Part shown: positions 27,150 through 36,062 of the stretch, piece by piece
How the letters are laid out: each line of letters starts with the position of its first letter
How positions within the stretch are numbered: position 1 is the stretch's first letter
Source: an uncultured Saprospiraceae bacterium
Lineage (GTDB): Bacteria > Bacteroidota > Bacteroidia > Chitinophagales > Saprospiraceae
Assembly: GCA_937924805.1 (NCBI GenBank)
Contig: CALDTZ010000017.1
Location: forward strand, 42,512-106,511
Reading direction: 5' to 3'
DNA length: 64,000 nt
Notes under the pieces: model-generated
Told to the model about the DNA's origin: nothing
What the model saw: the letters and a program-made list of their open reading frames with translations, nothing else
Databases searched by the model: none
Made by a program: the position numbers and the translations under genes

Positions 27150-30100
27150 ATGAATCCAATGATTAGAATTATATGCTTATTCAGTACTTGCTTAATTTTA
27201 TTCCAAGCTGAGCTTATATCTCAAACGACCGTCCAAGCATTTACATACTCTTCAACAACAAGAGACACTGTAATTACATTTCCTGAAGGTGATCATAACG
27301 AATATGAGAAAATATTGATGCTATACTCGATGAGGTGCACCGATGGATTGATCTCACCACCCATTCAAGGACAAACGAATAATGGCTGCGGTGAATGGGA
27401 TTATAGCTGTAATACCTATATTGAAGATCCCACCCAATTAGATTCACTTAGAGCAGAAGCACCAAATTATGTAATCAGTAATTTTTCGGATGATGAGTTT
27501 CCTTATACATCACAACAAACCTATCGTTATGTTCAAGCGACTCAAAAAGAAGTAAATTATACGAACGTTATTAACGAAAATGAAGTTGGTTTTGCACAAA
27601 GTGACACCATTGTTGATCAACCATTTGCTAGTGATCAAAAAATAAATAGGAGTCAAATTTTATTTAAATCATCTGAACTTATAAGTTTAGGCATGTCGAC
27701 GGATCCACTTACAGGGTTAAAACTTGACGAAATGGGATTAAATACCACATTTTCTAAACTAAAAATAAAAGTAAAAAATACAAATGCCGATAATGTCCAA
27801 ACGATGGATAATAGTGGCTTTGTTGAAGTTTATTATTTGGATACCGACCTAGGAGCCAATCCTGCATTTTTGAAATTTCACGAACCATTTGTATGGGACG
27901 GAAGTTCGAATCTTTTATTGGATATATCGTATACAAAAGATGAAAGTAACGTAACGCCAATAAGTGGTGAAATCACGAACTATAAATCTATGATTTCTTC
28001 AAGTCAAAATGTCAACCGATATGCAGAGACGAATGCAAATTCAGTGCTTAACATTGGAAAACCGATCTCACAAATTTCTGAAGAAATAACGATTGCTTTT
28101 TGGGTGAATGGAAACGAAGACATACTTCCTGCAAATACAGCTTTAGTGGAGGCAAATGACGCAAATAATAATCGGCAAGTAATGATTCATTTTCCATGGT
28201 CAAATGGACAAATCTACTGGGATTGCGGTAACGAAGGAGGAGGATATGATAGAATCAATAAGCCAGCTGATAAAAGTAATTATGCTGGTGAATGGAATCA
28301 TTGGGCTTTTACTAAAAACGCTGTGAGTGGTACAATGCAGATATATTTAAATGGTGCTTTATGGCATTCTGGAGAAGGATTGTATAATAATATAGATATT
28401 CAGGACTTAAATGTATTTGGAAGCATTACAGCAAGTAATTTAAAGTATTATGGCAAGCTTGATGAGTTTACCATTTGGAATAAAGCATTGAATATTGCTG
28501 ATATTAATGGTTTACTTGAGAAAAATGTAACCATAGATCATCCACTATATGAGAATCTTATGGTGCACTATGATTTTGAAGATGGAAATGCATTGATCGT
28601 TACAGATCGCTCTTCAAATGGATATGATGCAGCTATTGAGGGGGTAGTGCAATACGAGAATTGGCTTTCTACTGAATTGGAGCAAGAAATTATTTCAAGT
28701 TTTGCTAGACCAAACTTAATTTTTGTTCAAGGAGAATATGAATCAGTAGTCAATGAGTATGTTACCGTTGATTCTTTCCCTTTAGCTCCAAATGAGGTTA
28801 AGCAGTATGAGTTGGATGGTACTGATTTAGTATTGACTAATACAAGCTATTTATTCCATGCGAAGCCAGAAATTTTATATGATGAAGATGGAAACATAAT
28901 TGATATGTTTGAAGTGGTTTCTGAAGATAGCATTACAATCGAGACGTTGGTTCATTATTCAAAATCGCCGATGAAATTAGAGATCATGTCGTTTGTAACT
29001 CCGTATGGTATTAATTTGGATTTAGGACCGCAAGGTAAGACTTGGACCTTTGATGTAACCGATTTTGGACCTGCTTTAAAAGGAGATAGACGCATCTACT
29101 TAACTAGGGGAGGACAATGGCAAGAAGAAATGGATATAAAATTTGTGTTCTATGAAGGAACCCCTGTTAGAGATGTACATTCGATACAACAATTATGGCC
29201 AGTTACTTCTGAGAGTTTTGGTGTGATTTCTGAAAATGAATTTAAATTTGAGCCAAGATCAATCGTACGTGATAATGTTAGTAGCCAGTATATTTTAAAA
29301 AATACGATTACGGGTCATGGTCAGCAAGGAGAATTTGTACCTAGAACTCATTTTATTCGAATCAATGATTTGTTTATGGATAGTTGGACAGTGTGGACTG
29401 AATGTTCAGAAAATCCAATTTTCCCACAGGGAGGTACATGGATTTTTGACAGAGCCGGTTGGTGTCCTGGAGCAGCCTCTGATACAAAAGAAGTTGATAT
29501 TACTGATTTTGTTGAACTAGGAGATTCAACGCTATTAGATTATGGGATAACCACAGCAACCGGTGACAGTAGATATATTGTGAGCAGTCAATTAATAAAG
29601 TATGGGGAGCCAAACTTTGAAGTTGATGCCTATCTTGAAGATATTCTTTATCCTACCAATAAAGTTGAACACGCAAGATTTAATCCTACCTGTGGTCTTC
29701 CGAAGATTAGGGTTAAAAACAATGGTACTTCTCAAATAACATCTTTGAAAATTGAATATGGAATTGAAGGTAATGAAGTTTACTCCTTCGATTGGAGTGG
29801 AGATATTGGGTTTTTAAAATCAAGAGATATTGAGTTGAATTTCATTTATGAAATTGCGAATGCATCTGATTCCGATCGATTCTTTGCTGAAATTGTAGAA
29901 GTAAATGGAGCACAAGATGGTTATGAAGCCAATAATTCTCGTACTTCTGAATTTGATTTAGTTGATGCCTATTTAGATGATTTAATTATTAATATGCGGA
30001 CAAATAGTGCAGGCAATGAAACAGGCTATAAGATTTTTGATATGTGGGGTAATGCCGTATTGTTGAAGCAAGGTGCTTCTTTAACGGGGCAAACAACCTA

Positions 30101-30545
30101 TTTTGATACATTACAGTTTAAGCCAGGTTGTTATAAAATGGTGATTGAAGATTCTGACGATGATGGGCTTGAATTTTTTGCAAATGGTGATGGAAACGGT
30201 TTTATTAGAGTAAAAGAAGATGGCGGTTTTTATAATATTATTGCGGATGACTTTGGAAGATTCAGAGAATATCATTTTACAATGGGCGAAGTAAGCAGTA
30301 CAAAAGATCTTGGTTTTACATCTTCCCTTCGAATTTTTCCAAATCCTGCAACCGATGAAGTAGTTATTGCTAATAGGGAGTTGAATACAACTTATACTAT
30401 TTATTCTATATCAGGCCAAATCATTCAATCAGGTGTAATGAATGATACTGAAATTCGGATTGATATTTCACAATGGGAAAGTGGCATGTATATTTTCAAT
30501 AACTATGGTGAAAGTTTCGAGTCCGTGAAATTTATCAAAGAATGA
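27150..30545 (+). CDS. Secreted T9SS type A protein with LamG and PNGase F-like domains
   Basis: A 1131-residue exported protein. After the signal peptide (about 1-24) comes a region with SMRCTDGLISPPIQGQ and GCGEWDYSCNTYI, reminiscent of the start of PNGase F-type proteins. Then a LamG/concanavalin-like domain (about 300-450, ITIAFWVNGNEDILP, GEWNHWAFTKN, YYGKLDEFTIWNKAL), then a second part with HFIRINDLFMDSWTVW and GGTWIFDRAGWCPG, which recalls the PNGase F C-terminal domain. A type A sorting domain ends the protein (about 1055-1131, LRIFPNPATDEVVIA). It may remove or bind N-glycans or peptides outside the cell. Catalytic residues were not verified. Confidence 0.8.
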   Translation: MNPMIRIICLFSTCLILFQAELISQTTVQAFTYSSTTRDTVITFPEGDHNEYEKILMLYSMRCTDGLISPPIQGQTNNGCGEWDYSCNTYIEDPTQLDSLRAEAPNYVISNFSDDEFPYTSQQTYRYVQATQKEVNYTNVINENEVGFAQSDTIVDQPFASDQKINRSQILFKSSELISLGMSTDPLTGLKLDEMGLNTTFSKLKIKVKNTNADNVQTMDNSGFVEVYYLDTDLGANPAFLKFHEPFVWDGSSNLLLDISYTKDESNVTPISGEITNYKSMISSSQNVNRYAETNANSVLNIGKPISQISEEITIAFWVNGNEDILPANTALVEANDANNNRQVMIHFPWSNGQIYWDCGNEGGGYDRINKPADKSNYAGEWNHWAFTKNAVSGTMQIYLNGALWHSGEGLYNNIDIQDLNVFGSITASNLKYYGKLDEFTIWNKALNIADINGLLEKNVTIDHPLYENLMVHYDFEDGNALIVTDRSSNGYDAAIEGVVQYENWLSTELEQEIISSFARPNLIFVQGEYESVVNEYVTVDSFPLAPNEVKQYELDGTDLVLTNTSYLFHAKPEILYDEDGNIIDMFEVVSEDSITIETLVHYSKSPMKLEIMSFVTPYGINLDLGPQGKTWTFDVTDFGPALKGDRRIYLTRGGQWQEEMDIKFVFYEGTPVRDVHSIQQLWPVTSESFGVISENEFKFEPRSIVRDNVSSQYILKNTITGHGQQGEFVPRTHFIRINDLFMDSWTVWTECSENPIFPQGGTWIFDRAGWCPGAASDTKEVDITDFVELGDSTLLDYGITTATGDSRYIVSSQLIKYGEPNFEVDAYLEDILYPTNKVEHARFNPTCGLPKIRVKNNGTSQITSLKIEYGIEGNEVYSFDWSGDIGFLKSRDIELNFIYEIANASDSDRFFAEIVEVNGAQDGYEANNSRTSEFDLVDAYLDDLIINMRTNSAGNETGYKIFDMWGNAVLLKQGASLTGQTTYFDTLQFKPGCYKMVIEDSDDDGLEFFANGDGNGFIRVKEDGGFYNIIADDFGRFREYHFTMGEVSSTKDLGFTSSLRIFPNPATDEVVIANRELNTTYTIYSISGQIIQSGVMNDTEIRIDISQWESGMYIFNNYGESFESVKFIKE

Positions 30546-30601
30546 TCGAATCATTTCTATGATAGACTTCATTTTGCTATCAAAAAGAATGTAAGTGGCA
30601 T

Positions 30602-30636
30602 AAAAAAAGCCAATACAAATGTATCGGCTTTTTTTT
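30602..30636. terminator. Bidirectional terminator between the PNGase F-like gene and rplT
   Basis: A stem of AAAAAAAGCC (30602-30611) with GGCTTTTTTT (30626-30635), extended by ATAC/GTAT with one A-C mismatch, and loop AAAT. T runs on both strands serve the two convergent genes ending at 30545 and 30654. Confidence 0.85.
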
Positions 30637-30653
30637 ATGTTGTAAATGTATTT

Positions 30654-30998
30654 TTATTTTACTTTATCAACAATAGCTTTGAATGTTGCAGGGTGGTTCA
30701 TAGCCATATCAGCCAAAACCTTTCTATTTAATCCAATATCCGCTTTGTTTAATTTATCAATTAAAACAGAATAAGAGATACCTTCCATTCTTGCAGCTGC
30801 ATTTATTCTTGCAATCCACAATCTTCTGAACATTCTCTTTTTGTTTCTTCTGTCTCTATACGCATAGCACCATGCTTTTTCTAGTGCATTTTTTGCTACT
30901 GTATAGACATTTGAACGAGCTCCAAAATAACCTTTCGTTTGTTTTAGAATCTTTTTTCTCCTTCGTCTGGATGCTACTGCATTTACTGACCGTGGCAT
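30654..30998 (-). CDS. rplT: 50S ribosomal protein L20
   Basis: A 114-residue basic protein with the L20 N-terminus [19 protein letters not shown] and the core [24 protein letters not shown]. It binds 23S rRNA and is essential for 50S assembly. It is the last gene of the infC-rpmI-rplT operon, 74 bases after rpmI. In other bacteria L20 represses this operon through its mRNA. The gap before it contains an unusual copy of the 16S anti-Shine-Dalgarno sequence. Confidence 0.98.
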   Translation of the reverse strand: MPRSVNAVASRRRRKKILKQTKGYFGARSNVYTVAKNALEKAWCYAYRDRRNKKRMFRRLWIARINAAARMEGISYSVLIDKLNKADIGLNRKVLADMAMNHPATFKAIVDKVK

Positions 30999-31072
30999 AA
31001 TGTTGTTTTTGTGTGTAAAGGAGGTTGTTTAAAATGACAACGCTTGTGTTTCCTAAATCACGAGTGTACAAT

Positions 31073-31270
31073 TTAATTAATTCCTAGTAGGGCTTTCATT
31101 CGTTTACTATCTGCTTTTGAAACACTAGTAGATCCTGAAAGTCTTACTTTAGCTTTTTTACTTTTCTTACGCAATAAATGAGACGTACCAGCCTGGAAAC
31201 GCTTAATTTTTCCTGAGCTCCTAACTCTAAATCTCTTCTTAGCGCTTGAATTTGTTTTTACCTTTGGCAT
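31073..31270 (-). CDS. rpmI: 50S ribosomal protein L35
   Basis: A 65-residue very basic protein, MPKVKTNSSAKKRFRVRSSG then a RKKSKKAKVRLSGSTSVS core, the expected size and sequence type of L35. It lies between infC (51-base gap) and rplT (74-base gap) in the conserved operon order. Confidence 0.97.
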   Translation of the reverse strand: MPKVKTNSSAKKRFRVRSSGKIKRFQAGTSHLLRKKSKKAKVRLSGSTSVSKADSKRMKALLGIN

Positions 31271-31321
31271 TCCTGAAATATTTTAAGATGCAAAGATACA
31301 TTTTAAAAGCAAATAATCAAC

Positions 31322-31909
31322 CTAATTTTTCTTCTTTTTGTGAGGAGCAATGATGGCGATCATTCTACGTCCTTCTAATTTTGGAAGGTTTTCTGCGGCA
31401 CCAACTAATTCAAGTTCATTAATGAATTTTAATAATAATAATTCACCTCTATCCTTAAATACAATAGTACGTCCTCGGAAATGAACATAAGCTTTTACTT
31501 TAGCTCCTTCTTCCAAGAATTTCTTAGCATGACGTAATTTAAACTCAAAATCATGATCATCAGTATTAGGACCGAACCTAATTTCTTTGATGACTGTTTT
31601 TGATGTTTTTGCCTTGATTTCTTTTTCCTTTTTCTTTTTTAAATATAAGAATTTGTTGTAATCAATAATTTTACAAACAGGAGGGACAGCTTTAGGGCTA
31701 ATTTCTACTAAATCAAGACCTGCTTTTTCGGCCCATTGTAATACGATCCCGGTACTATACATACCAAGTTCTACAGTTTCGCCGATATCCGCAGATATTG
31801 CTTCTAAATTATCGCCTACAAGTCTTACTTTAGGAACTCTGATTTCTCTATTTGTTCGAAATTCTGGTTCTGTTTTCCTTACGAAAGGTTTTCTGGATCT
31901 TCTTGCCAA
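31322..31909 (-). CDS. infC: Translation initiation factor IF-3, with TTG start
   Basis: A 195-residue IF-3. The N-domain (about 17-88) contains TNREIRVPKVRLVGDNLEAI and DLVEISPKAVPPVCKIIDYNKFLY. The C-domain (about 100-190) contains KEIRFGPNTDDHDFEFKLRHAKKFLEEGAKVK and FRGRTI. IF-3 prevents subunit joining and monitors start-codon choice. The reading frame has no ATG or GTG near the 5' end; TTG 31909 (LARRSRKPF) is the only fit. Rare infC start codons are known to support IF-3 autoregulation elsewhere (AUU in E. coli). A lysine-rich tail ends the protein. clpC lies 60 bases upstream where thrS is often found. Confidence 0.97.
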   Translation of the reverse strand: MARRSRKPFVRKTEPEFRTNREIRVPKVRLVGDNLEAISADIGETVELGMYSTGIVLQWAEKAGLDLVEISPKAVPPVCKIIDYNKFLYLKKKKEKEIKAKTSKTVIKEIRFGPNTDDHDFEFKLRHAKKFLEEGAKVKAYVHFRGRTIVFKDRGELLLLKFINELELVGAAENLPKLEGRRMIAIIAPHKKKKN

Positions 31910-31969
31910 ATGATTTTTATTTGTTTAATTATATATATAATATCTAAACTACATAAAGAAGTTCAATAA

Positions 31970-34507
31970 TTAAGATATATTTTTAGCTATTTCATCTTCT
32001 TGAACAACAATCTCGATAATTTCCTCCTTCTTATTTAAAATTGCTTTGATCGAAGTACCTTCTTTCGGACTATTATTTAAAATATAATCTGCTAGTGGCT
32101 CTTCAAGATATTTTTGAATGGCTCGATTCAAAGGCCTTGCACCAAATTGTGGATCATAGCCTTTTTCTGAAACAAATTTCTTAGCATCTTTACTTAATTC
32201 TAATGTCAAGCCTAAGTTTTCTAATCGTGCATACAAATCTTTAAGAACAATATCTATAATTTTGAAAATATCATCTTGATCCAAGCTATTAAATATTAGA
32301 ATATCATCGATTCGATTCAAAAATTCTGGAGAAAATGTTTTCTTTAGCGCATTTTGAATAATCGTTTTATTGTCATCATCGCTAGATTTTTGTCTCGCCT
32401 CTGTAGCAAACCCAACTCCTTGCCCAAAATCTTTAAGTTGTCTAACTCCAATATTTGAAGTCATAATAATCATCGTGTTTTTAAAATCGACTTTACGCCC
32501 AAGTCCATCCGTTAGCATTCCATCATCTAAGACTTGTAATAATATGTTATAAATATCTGGATGTGCTTTCTCTATCTCATCGAGTAAAATTACAGCATAT
32601 GGTTTTCGTCTAACTTTTTCAGTTAATTGTCCACCTTCTTCATAGCCTACATATCCTGGAGGAGCGCCTATTAATCGACTAACAGAAAATTTCTCCATAT
32701 ACTCTGACATATCAATACGGATAAGGGCATCATCCGAATCAAATACATGTTTGGCTAAGGCTTTTGCAAGTTCGGTTTTTCCTACACCCGTTGGACCCAA
32801 GAATACAAAGGTTCCAATTGGTTTGTTCGGATCTTTTAAACCAATTCGATTACGTTGTATCGCTTTCGTTATCTTAAGAACTGCTTCCTCTTGACCGATA
32901 ATATGCTTCTTTATAGTGTCAGCCATATTTACCAGCTTCTTATTCTCCTTTTGAGCAACTTTCATCACAGGTATTCCTGTCATCATAGAGACCACTTCTG
33001 CAATATCATCTTCATTTACAGGGTAGCGTGTTTGTTTTGATTCTTCATCCCAATCAATTTTCGCTTGATCCATCTTTTTTACAAGCTTAGATTCATGATC
33101 TCTTAAATCGGCAGCTTTTTCATATTGTTGATTTTTAACAGCTTGATTTTTGAGGTTTTTTACACTCTCAATTTGTTTTTCTAAATCTTCAATATATTTC
33201 GGAACGTGGATATTTTTCAAATGAGTTCTTGCACCAACTTCATCCATCACATCTATTGCCTTGTCTGGAAGAAATCGATCGGTAATATATCGATCACTCA
33301 TTTTCACACAAGCCTTAATAGCATCATCAGAATATTCTACTTGATGAAATTCTTCATATTTAGATTTTATATTCTGTAATATGTGGACAGCTTCTTCAGC
33401 CGTAGGTGGTTCGACTACAACTTTTTGGAATCGTCGATCTAATGCTCCATCTTTTTCTATAAATTGACGATACTCATCAAGGGTTGAAGCACCTATCGTT
33501 TGAAGTTCACCTCTTGCAAGTGCCGGTTTAAATATATTACTTGCATCTAAGCTTCCAGTTGCTCCACCAGCACCAACAATCGTATGGATCTCATCAATAA
33601 ATAAGATCACATCTCGTGTTTTTTCAAGCTCATTCATAATGGCTTTCATTCTTTCTTCGAATTGACCCCTATATTTGGTTCCAGCGACTAAAGCAGCAAG
33701 ATCTAACATCACAAGCCGCTTGTTAAACAGTGTTCTGGATACCTTTTTTTGTTGAATTCGCAAAGCTAAACCTTCAACAATGGCTGTCTTTCCGACACCT
33801 GGCTCTCCAATTAAAATAGGATTGTTTTTCTTTCTTCTTGAAAGTATCTGAGATACTCGTTCAATTTCATTATTTCGTCCAATGATAGGATCTAACTTTC
33901 CCTCTTCTGCTAGTCTCGTAATATCTCTTCCAAAATTATCTAAAACTGGCGTTCTAGATTTAGAAGTTGATTTTTTCTTTGAGAACTCTCCTGGTTCATT
34001 TTCCATAGGCATTTCTGAATCTGAAGATGAGGCAGTAAATGGATCGTGGTAATTCTCACCTTCTTCTTGTTTAACAAATTCTAATTCACTTTTAAATCCT
34101 TCGTAATCAATATCCATCTCGTTGAGAATTCTTGATGCTTCGTTTTCTCCATGTTTTAATATAGATAAAACAAGGTGTTCCGGATAGATTTCCTCGTTTT
34201 TAAAAAGCTTAGCTTCTAAAAACGTAACTTTTAATACTTTTTCTGCATGCTTGTTAAGTGGTATATTACCAACACTTACATTTGTTTTGGCAGTTTTATT
34301 TTCCTTTGATTTTTTCTCAATTTCATATTGTAATTGACTCATGTCTATTTCTAAACCTGTCAATACTTTGAGCGCTAGACTATCTTTGTCTCGAATAATA
34401 CCAAGTAAAAAATGCTCAGTGCCTATGTAGTCATTTCCTAGCCGAATGGCTTCGTCCTTACTTATTGAAATGATCTTTTTAACCTTAGGTGAAAACCTTC
34501 TGTTCAT
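31970..34507 (-). CDS. clpC: ATP-dependent Clp protease ATP-binding subunit ClpC
   Basis: An 845-residue AAA+ unfoldase that feeds proteins to ClpP. It has an N-terminal double Clp-N repeat (about 1-145, starting [18 protein letters not shown]), a first ATPase domain with Walker A GEPGVGKT (about 234-241), a middle domain with the UVR-like [16 protein letters not shown] typical of ClpC rather than ClpB, and a second ATPase domain with GPTGVGKT (about 570-577). The C-terminal D2-small domain has [16 protein letters not shown] -7 box sits 33 bases upstream of the ATG. It precedes infC on the same strand. Confidence 0.96.
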   Translation of the reverse strand: MNRRFSPKVKKIISISKDEAIRLGNDYIGTEHFLLGIIRDKDSLALKVLTGLEIDMSQLQYEIEKKSKENKTAKTNVSVGNIPLNKHAEKVLKVTFLEAKLFKNEEIYPEHLVLSILKHGENEASRILNEMDIDYEGFKSELEFVKQEEGENYHDPFTASSSDSEMPMENEPGEFSKKKSTSKSRTPVLDNFGRDITRLAEEGKLDPIIGRNNEIERVSQILSRRKKNNPILIGEPGVGKTAIVEGLALRIQQKKVSRTLFNKRLVMLDLAALVAGTKYRGQFEERMKAIMNELEKTRDVILFIDEIHTIVGAGGATGSLDASNIFKPALARGELQTIGASTLDEYRQFIEKDGALDRRFQKVVVEPPTAEEAVHILQNIKSKYEEFHQVEYSDDAIKACVKMSDRYITDRFLPDKAIDVMDEVGARTHLKNIHVPKYIEDLEKQIESVKNLKNQAVKNQQYEKAADLRDHESKLVKKMDQAKIDWDEESKQTRYPVNEDDIAEVVSMMTGIPVMKVAQKENKKLVNMADTIKKHIIGQEEAVLKITKAIQRNRIGLKDPNKPIGTFVFLGPTGVGKTELAKALAKHVFDSDDALIRIDMSEYMEKFSVSRLIGAPPGYVGYEEGGQLTEKVRRKPYAVILLDEIEKAHPDIYNILLQVLDDGMLTDGLGRKVDFKNTMIIMTSNIGVRQLKDFGQGVGFATEARQKSSDDDNKTIIQNALKKTFSPEFLNRIDDILIFNSLDQDDIFKIIDIVLKDLYARLENLGLTLELSKDAKKFVSEKGYDPQFGARPLNRAIQKYLEEPLADYILNNSPKEGTSIKAILNKKEEIIEIVVQEDEIAKNIS

Positions 34508-34539
34508 ATATTAAACTTTATCTTAATCTATATCTGATT

Positions 34540-34547
34540 CAAATATA
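34540..34547 (-). promoter_or_regulatory. -7 box TATATTTG for clpC
   Basis: The minus strand reads TATATTTG, matching TAnnTTTG, 33 bases upstream of the clpC ATG. Confidence 0.5.
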
Positions 34548-34698
34548 TAAATAATGTGCCAAACTTGTAAATATTTCGTAATGACAGTAAATCAAAACGT
34601 ACATTTGGCTTATAACATTCCTGCTAAATTTTGGTTTATATGAAGTACTCCCTTTAATTTTTATTTAACCTTTAAATTGTTGAAACGATAAAAAAGGA

Positions 34699-34706
34699 TA
34701 AATTTG
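34699..34706 (+). promoter_or_regulatory. -7 box TAAATTTG for the STAS/rnz operon
   Basis: Matches TAnnTTTG, 19 bases before the STAS gene ATG, with TTG at 34680-34682 at a plausible -33 distance. Confidence 0.55.
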
Positions 34707-34725
34707 CAATTCAATTTTTGTTTAA

Positions 34726-35103
34726 ATGAAATATACAGTAGACAAACAAGATAAATACACCCTTTTATCTTTAGACGAAGAAAACTTAAATTCAATTATT
34801 TCACCTGACTTGAAATCAGAATTTGTATTCTTAAGAAATGAAGGTGTTAAAAATCTAATTTTAGATTTAACTAAGATTGATTATGTTGATTCTTCAGGTC
34901 TTAGTTCTATTCTTACAGCGAATAGATTATGGAAAGGGTATGGTTCTTTTATCCTTACCGGAATAGAGTCCGCGAATGTTCAAAAGCTAATTGATATTTC
35001 AAGATTAGATAGTATTCTTAATATCAGACGAACCATCGAACAGGCGATTGATTTTGTTTATATGGAACAAATTGAAAAAGAACTCAAGGGAGAAGAGGAG
35101 TGA
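34726..35103 (+). CDS. STAS-domain anti-sigma factor antagonist-like protein
   Basis: A 125-residue single STAS domain. The phosphorylatable serine region is DYVDSSGLSSIL (about residues 52-63), as in SpoIIAA/RsbV proteins, preceded by LILDLTKI. Such proteins usually bind an anti-sigma kinase in partner-switching pathways. No kinase or phosphatase partner is encoded nearby, so the partner is unknown. Its stop overlaps the GTG start of rnz by 4 bases (GTGA), a conserved STAS-rnz pairing that suggests translational coupling. Confidence 0.88.
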   Translation: MKYTVDKQDKYTLLSLDEENLNSIISPDLKSEFVFLRNEGVKNLILDLTKIDYVDSSGLSSILTANRLWKGYGSFILTGIESANVQKLIDISRLDSILNIRRTIEQAIDFVYMEQIEKELKGEEE

Positions 35104-35996
35104 AACCATTCAAGTTAACCATGCTTGGCAGTAATGCAGCCATTCCGGCTTATGGGAGACTTACAAGTGCCATTGCACTTCAATACAATAATGATTATAT
35201 TTTATTCGATGCCTGTGAAGGTGTTCAGATTAGGTTTGCGGAATATAAAATCCCTGTAAATAAATTGAAGTATATATTTATTTCACATTTACATGGGGAT
35301 CATTTTTATGGACTTCCAAGCTTGTTGAGCTCTTTTAATCTAAATAATCGAACGGCCCCAATTCGTTTATTCGCTCCTAAAGGAATAAAAAAATATTTAG
35401 ATACAACGTTTGGAATCACACAAACCCAATTACGATATAAACTAGATATCGTAGAATTTGATGATAAAGTTTCGACTACACTAATTTCGACTGCCCAATA
35501 TATCATCCAAACGATTCCCCTCGATCATAGAATTTGTACCTGCGGGTTTTTAGTTAAAGAAATGGTATCCGATTTTAATATTCGAAAAGCAGCCATTAAA
35601 GAGTACAATCTCAATATAGAAGAAATTAAAGAACTAAAAAAAGGCAAGATTCCGATATCAAGAAGTGAAAATGATTTTATCAATTTCGTTTTGCCCAAAG
35701 AAAAAGCTAGATCCTTTGCTTATGTTACGGATACAGCTTATTATGAAGAAATTATTCCTTTGGTGTCTGATGTTACCGTTCTCTATCATGAAACTACCTA
35801 TATGGATGATTTAAGAATACTAGCAGAAGAACGAAAACATACTACGAGTATTCAAGCAGCGACAATTGCTAAAAAAGCAAACGTTGGACACCTTATTACG
35901 GGCCACTATTCACCTAGATATCGTTATGTGGATGCATTAGTAAATGAAGCAAAAAATCACTTTCAAAATACGGTAAAAGGGTATGATGGGTTTTAA
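35100..35996 (+). CDS. rnz: Ribonuclease Z
   Basis: A 298-residue metallo-beta-lactamase-fold tRNA 3'-processing endonuclease. The zinc motif is SHLHGDH (His63, His65, Asp67, His68); other elements are FDACEGVQIRFAEYKI, an exosite-like arm (about 158-190), YVTDTAYYEE, YHETTY and GHYSPRY. The start is GTG 35100 overlapping the STAS gene. The C-terminus, NTVKGYDGF, ends directly at a large inverted repeat that includes the last codon and the stop. It may be a few residues shorter than relatives. Confidence 0.95.
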   Translation: MKPFKLTMLGSNAAIPAYGRLTSAIALQYNNDYILFDACEGVQIRFAEYKIPVNKLKYIFISHLHGDHFYGLPSLLSSFNLNNRTAPIRLFAPKGIKKYLDTTFGITQTQLRYKLDIVEFDDKVSTTLISTAQYIIQTIPLDHRICTCGFLVKEMVSDFNIRKAAIKEYNLNIEEIKELKKGKIPISRSENDFINFVLPKEKARSFAYVTDTAYYEEIIPLVSDVTVLYHETTYMDDLRILAEERKHTTSIQAATIAKKANVGHLITGHYSPRYRYVDALVNEAKNHFQNTVKGYDGF

Positions 35997-36062
35997 ATAA
36001 TCATTCGCCATAGTCTTTAATATTGTAAATAATAAAGACTATGGCGAATGATTATTTAAAAC
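35990..36062. repeat. Perfect 30-bp inverted repeat (hairpin) across rnz stop and methyltransferase start
   Basis: Arms 35990-36019 and 36033-36062 are exact reverse complements over 30 bp. Inside them a further 4 bp pair (36021-36024 with 36028-36031) after one A-A mismatch, leaving a 3-nt loop. The left arm contains the rnz Phe298 codon and stop (35994-35996). The right arm contains the methyltransferase ATG (36041) and its first seven codons. No T run follows either arm, so it does not look like a standard intrinsic terminator. Confidence 0.97.

Noticed and set aside
35990..36062. The hairpin as an intrinsic terminator of rnz
   Set aside because: No T run follows on either strand, and the stem is far longer than the terminators at 352, 27097 or 59893. 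It also includes the next gene's start codon.
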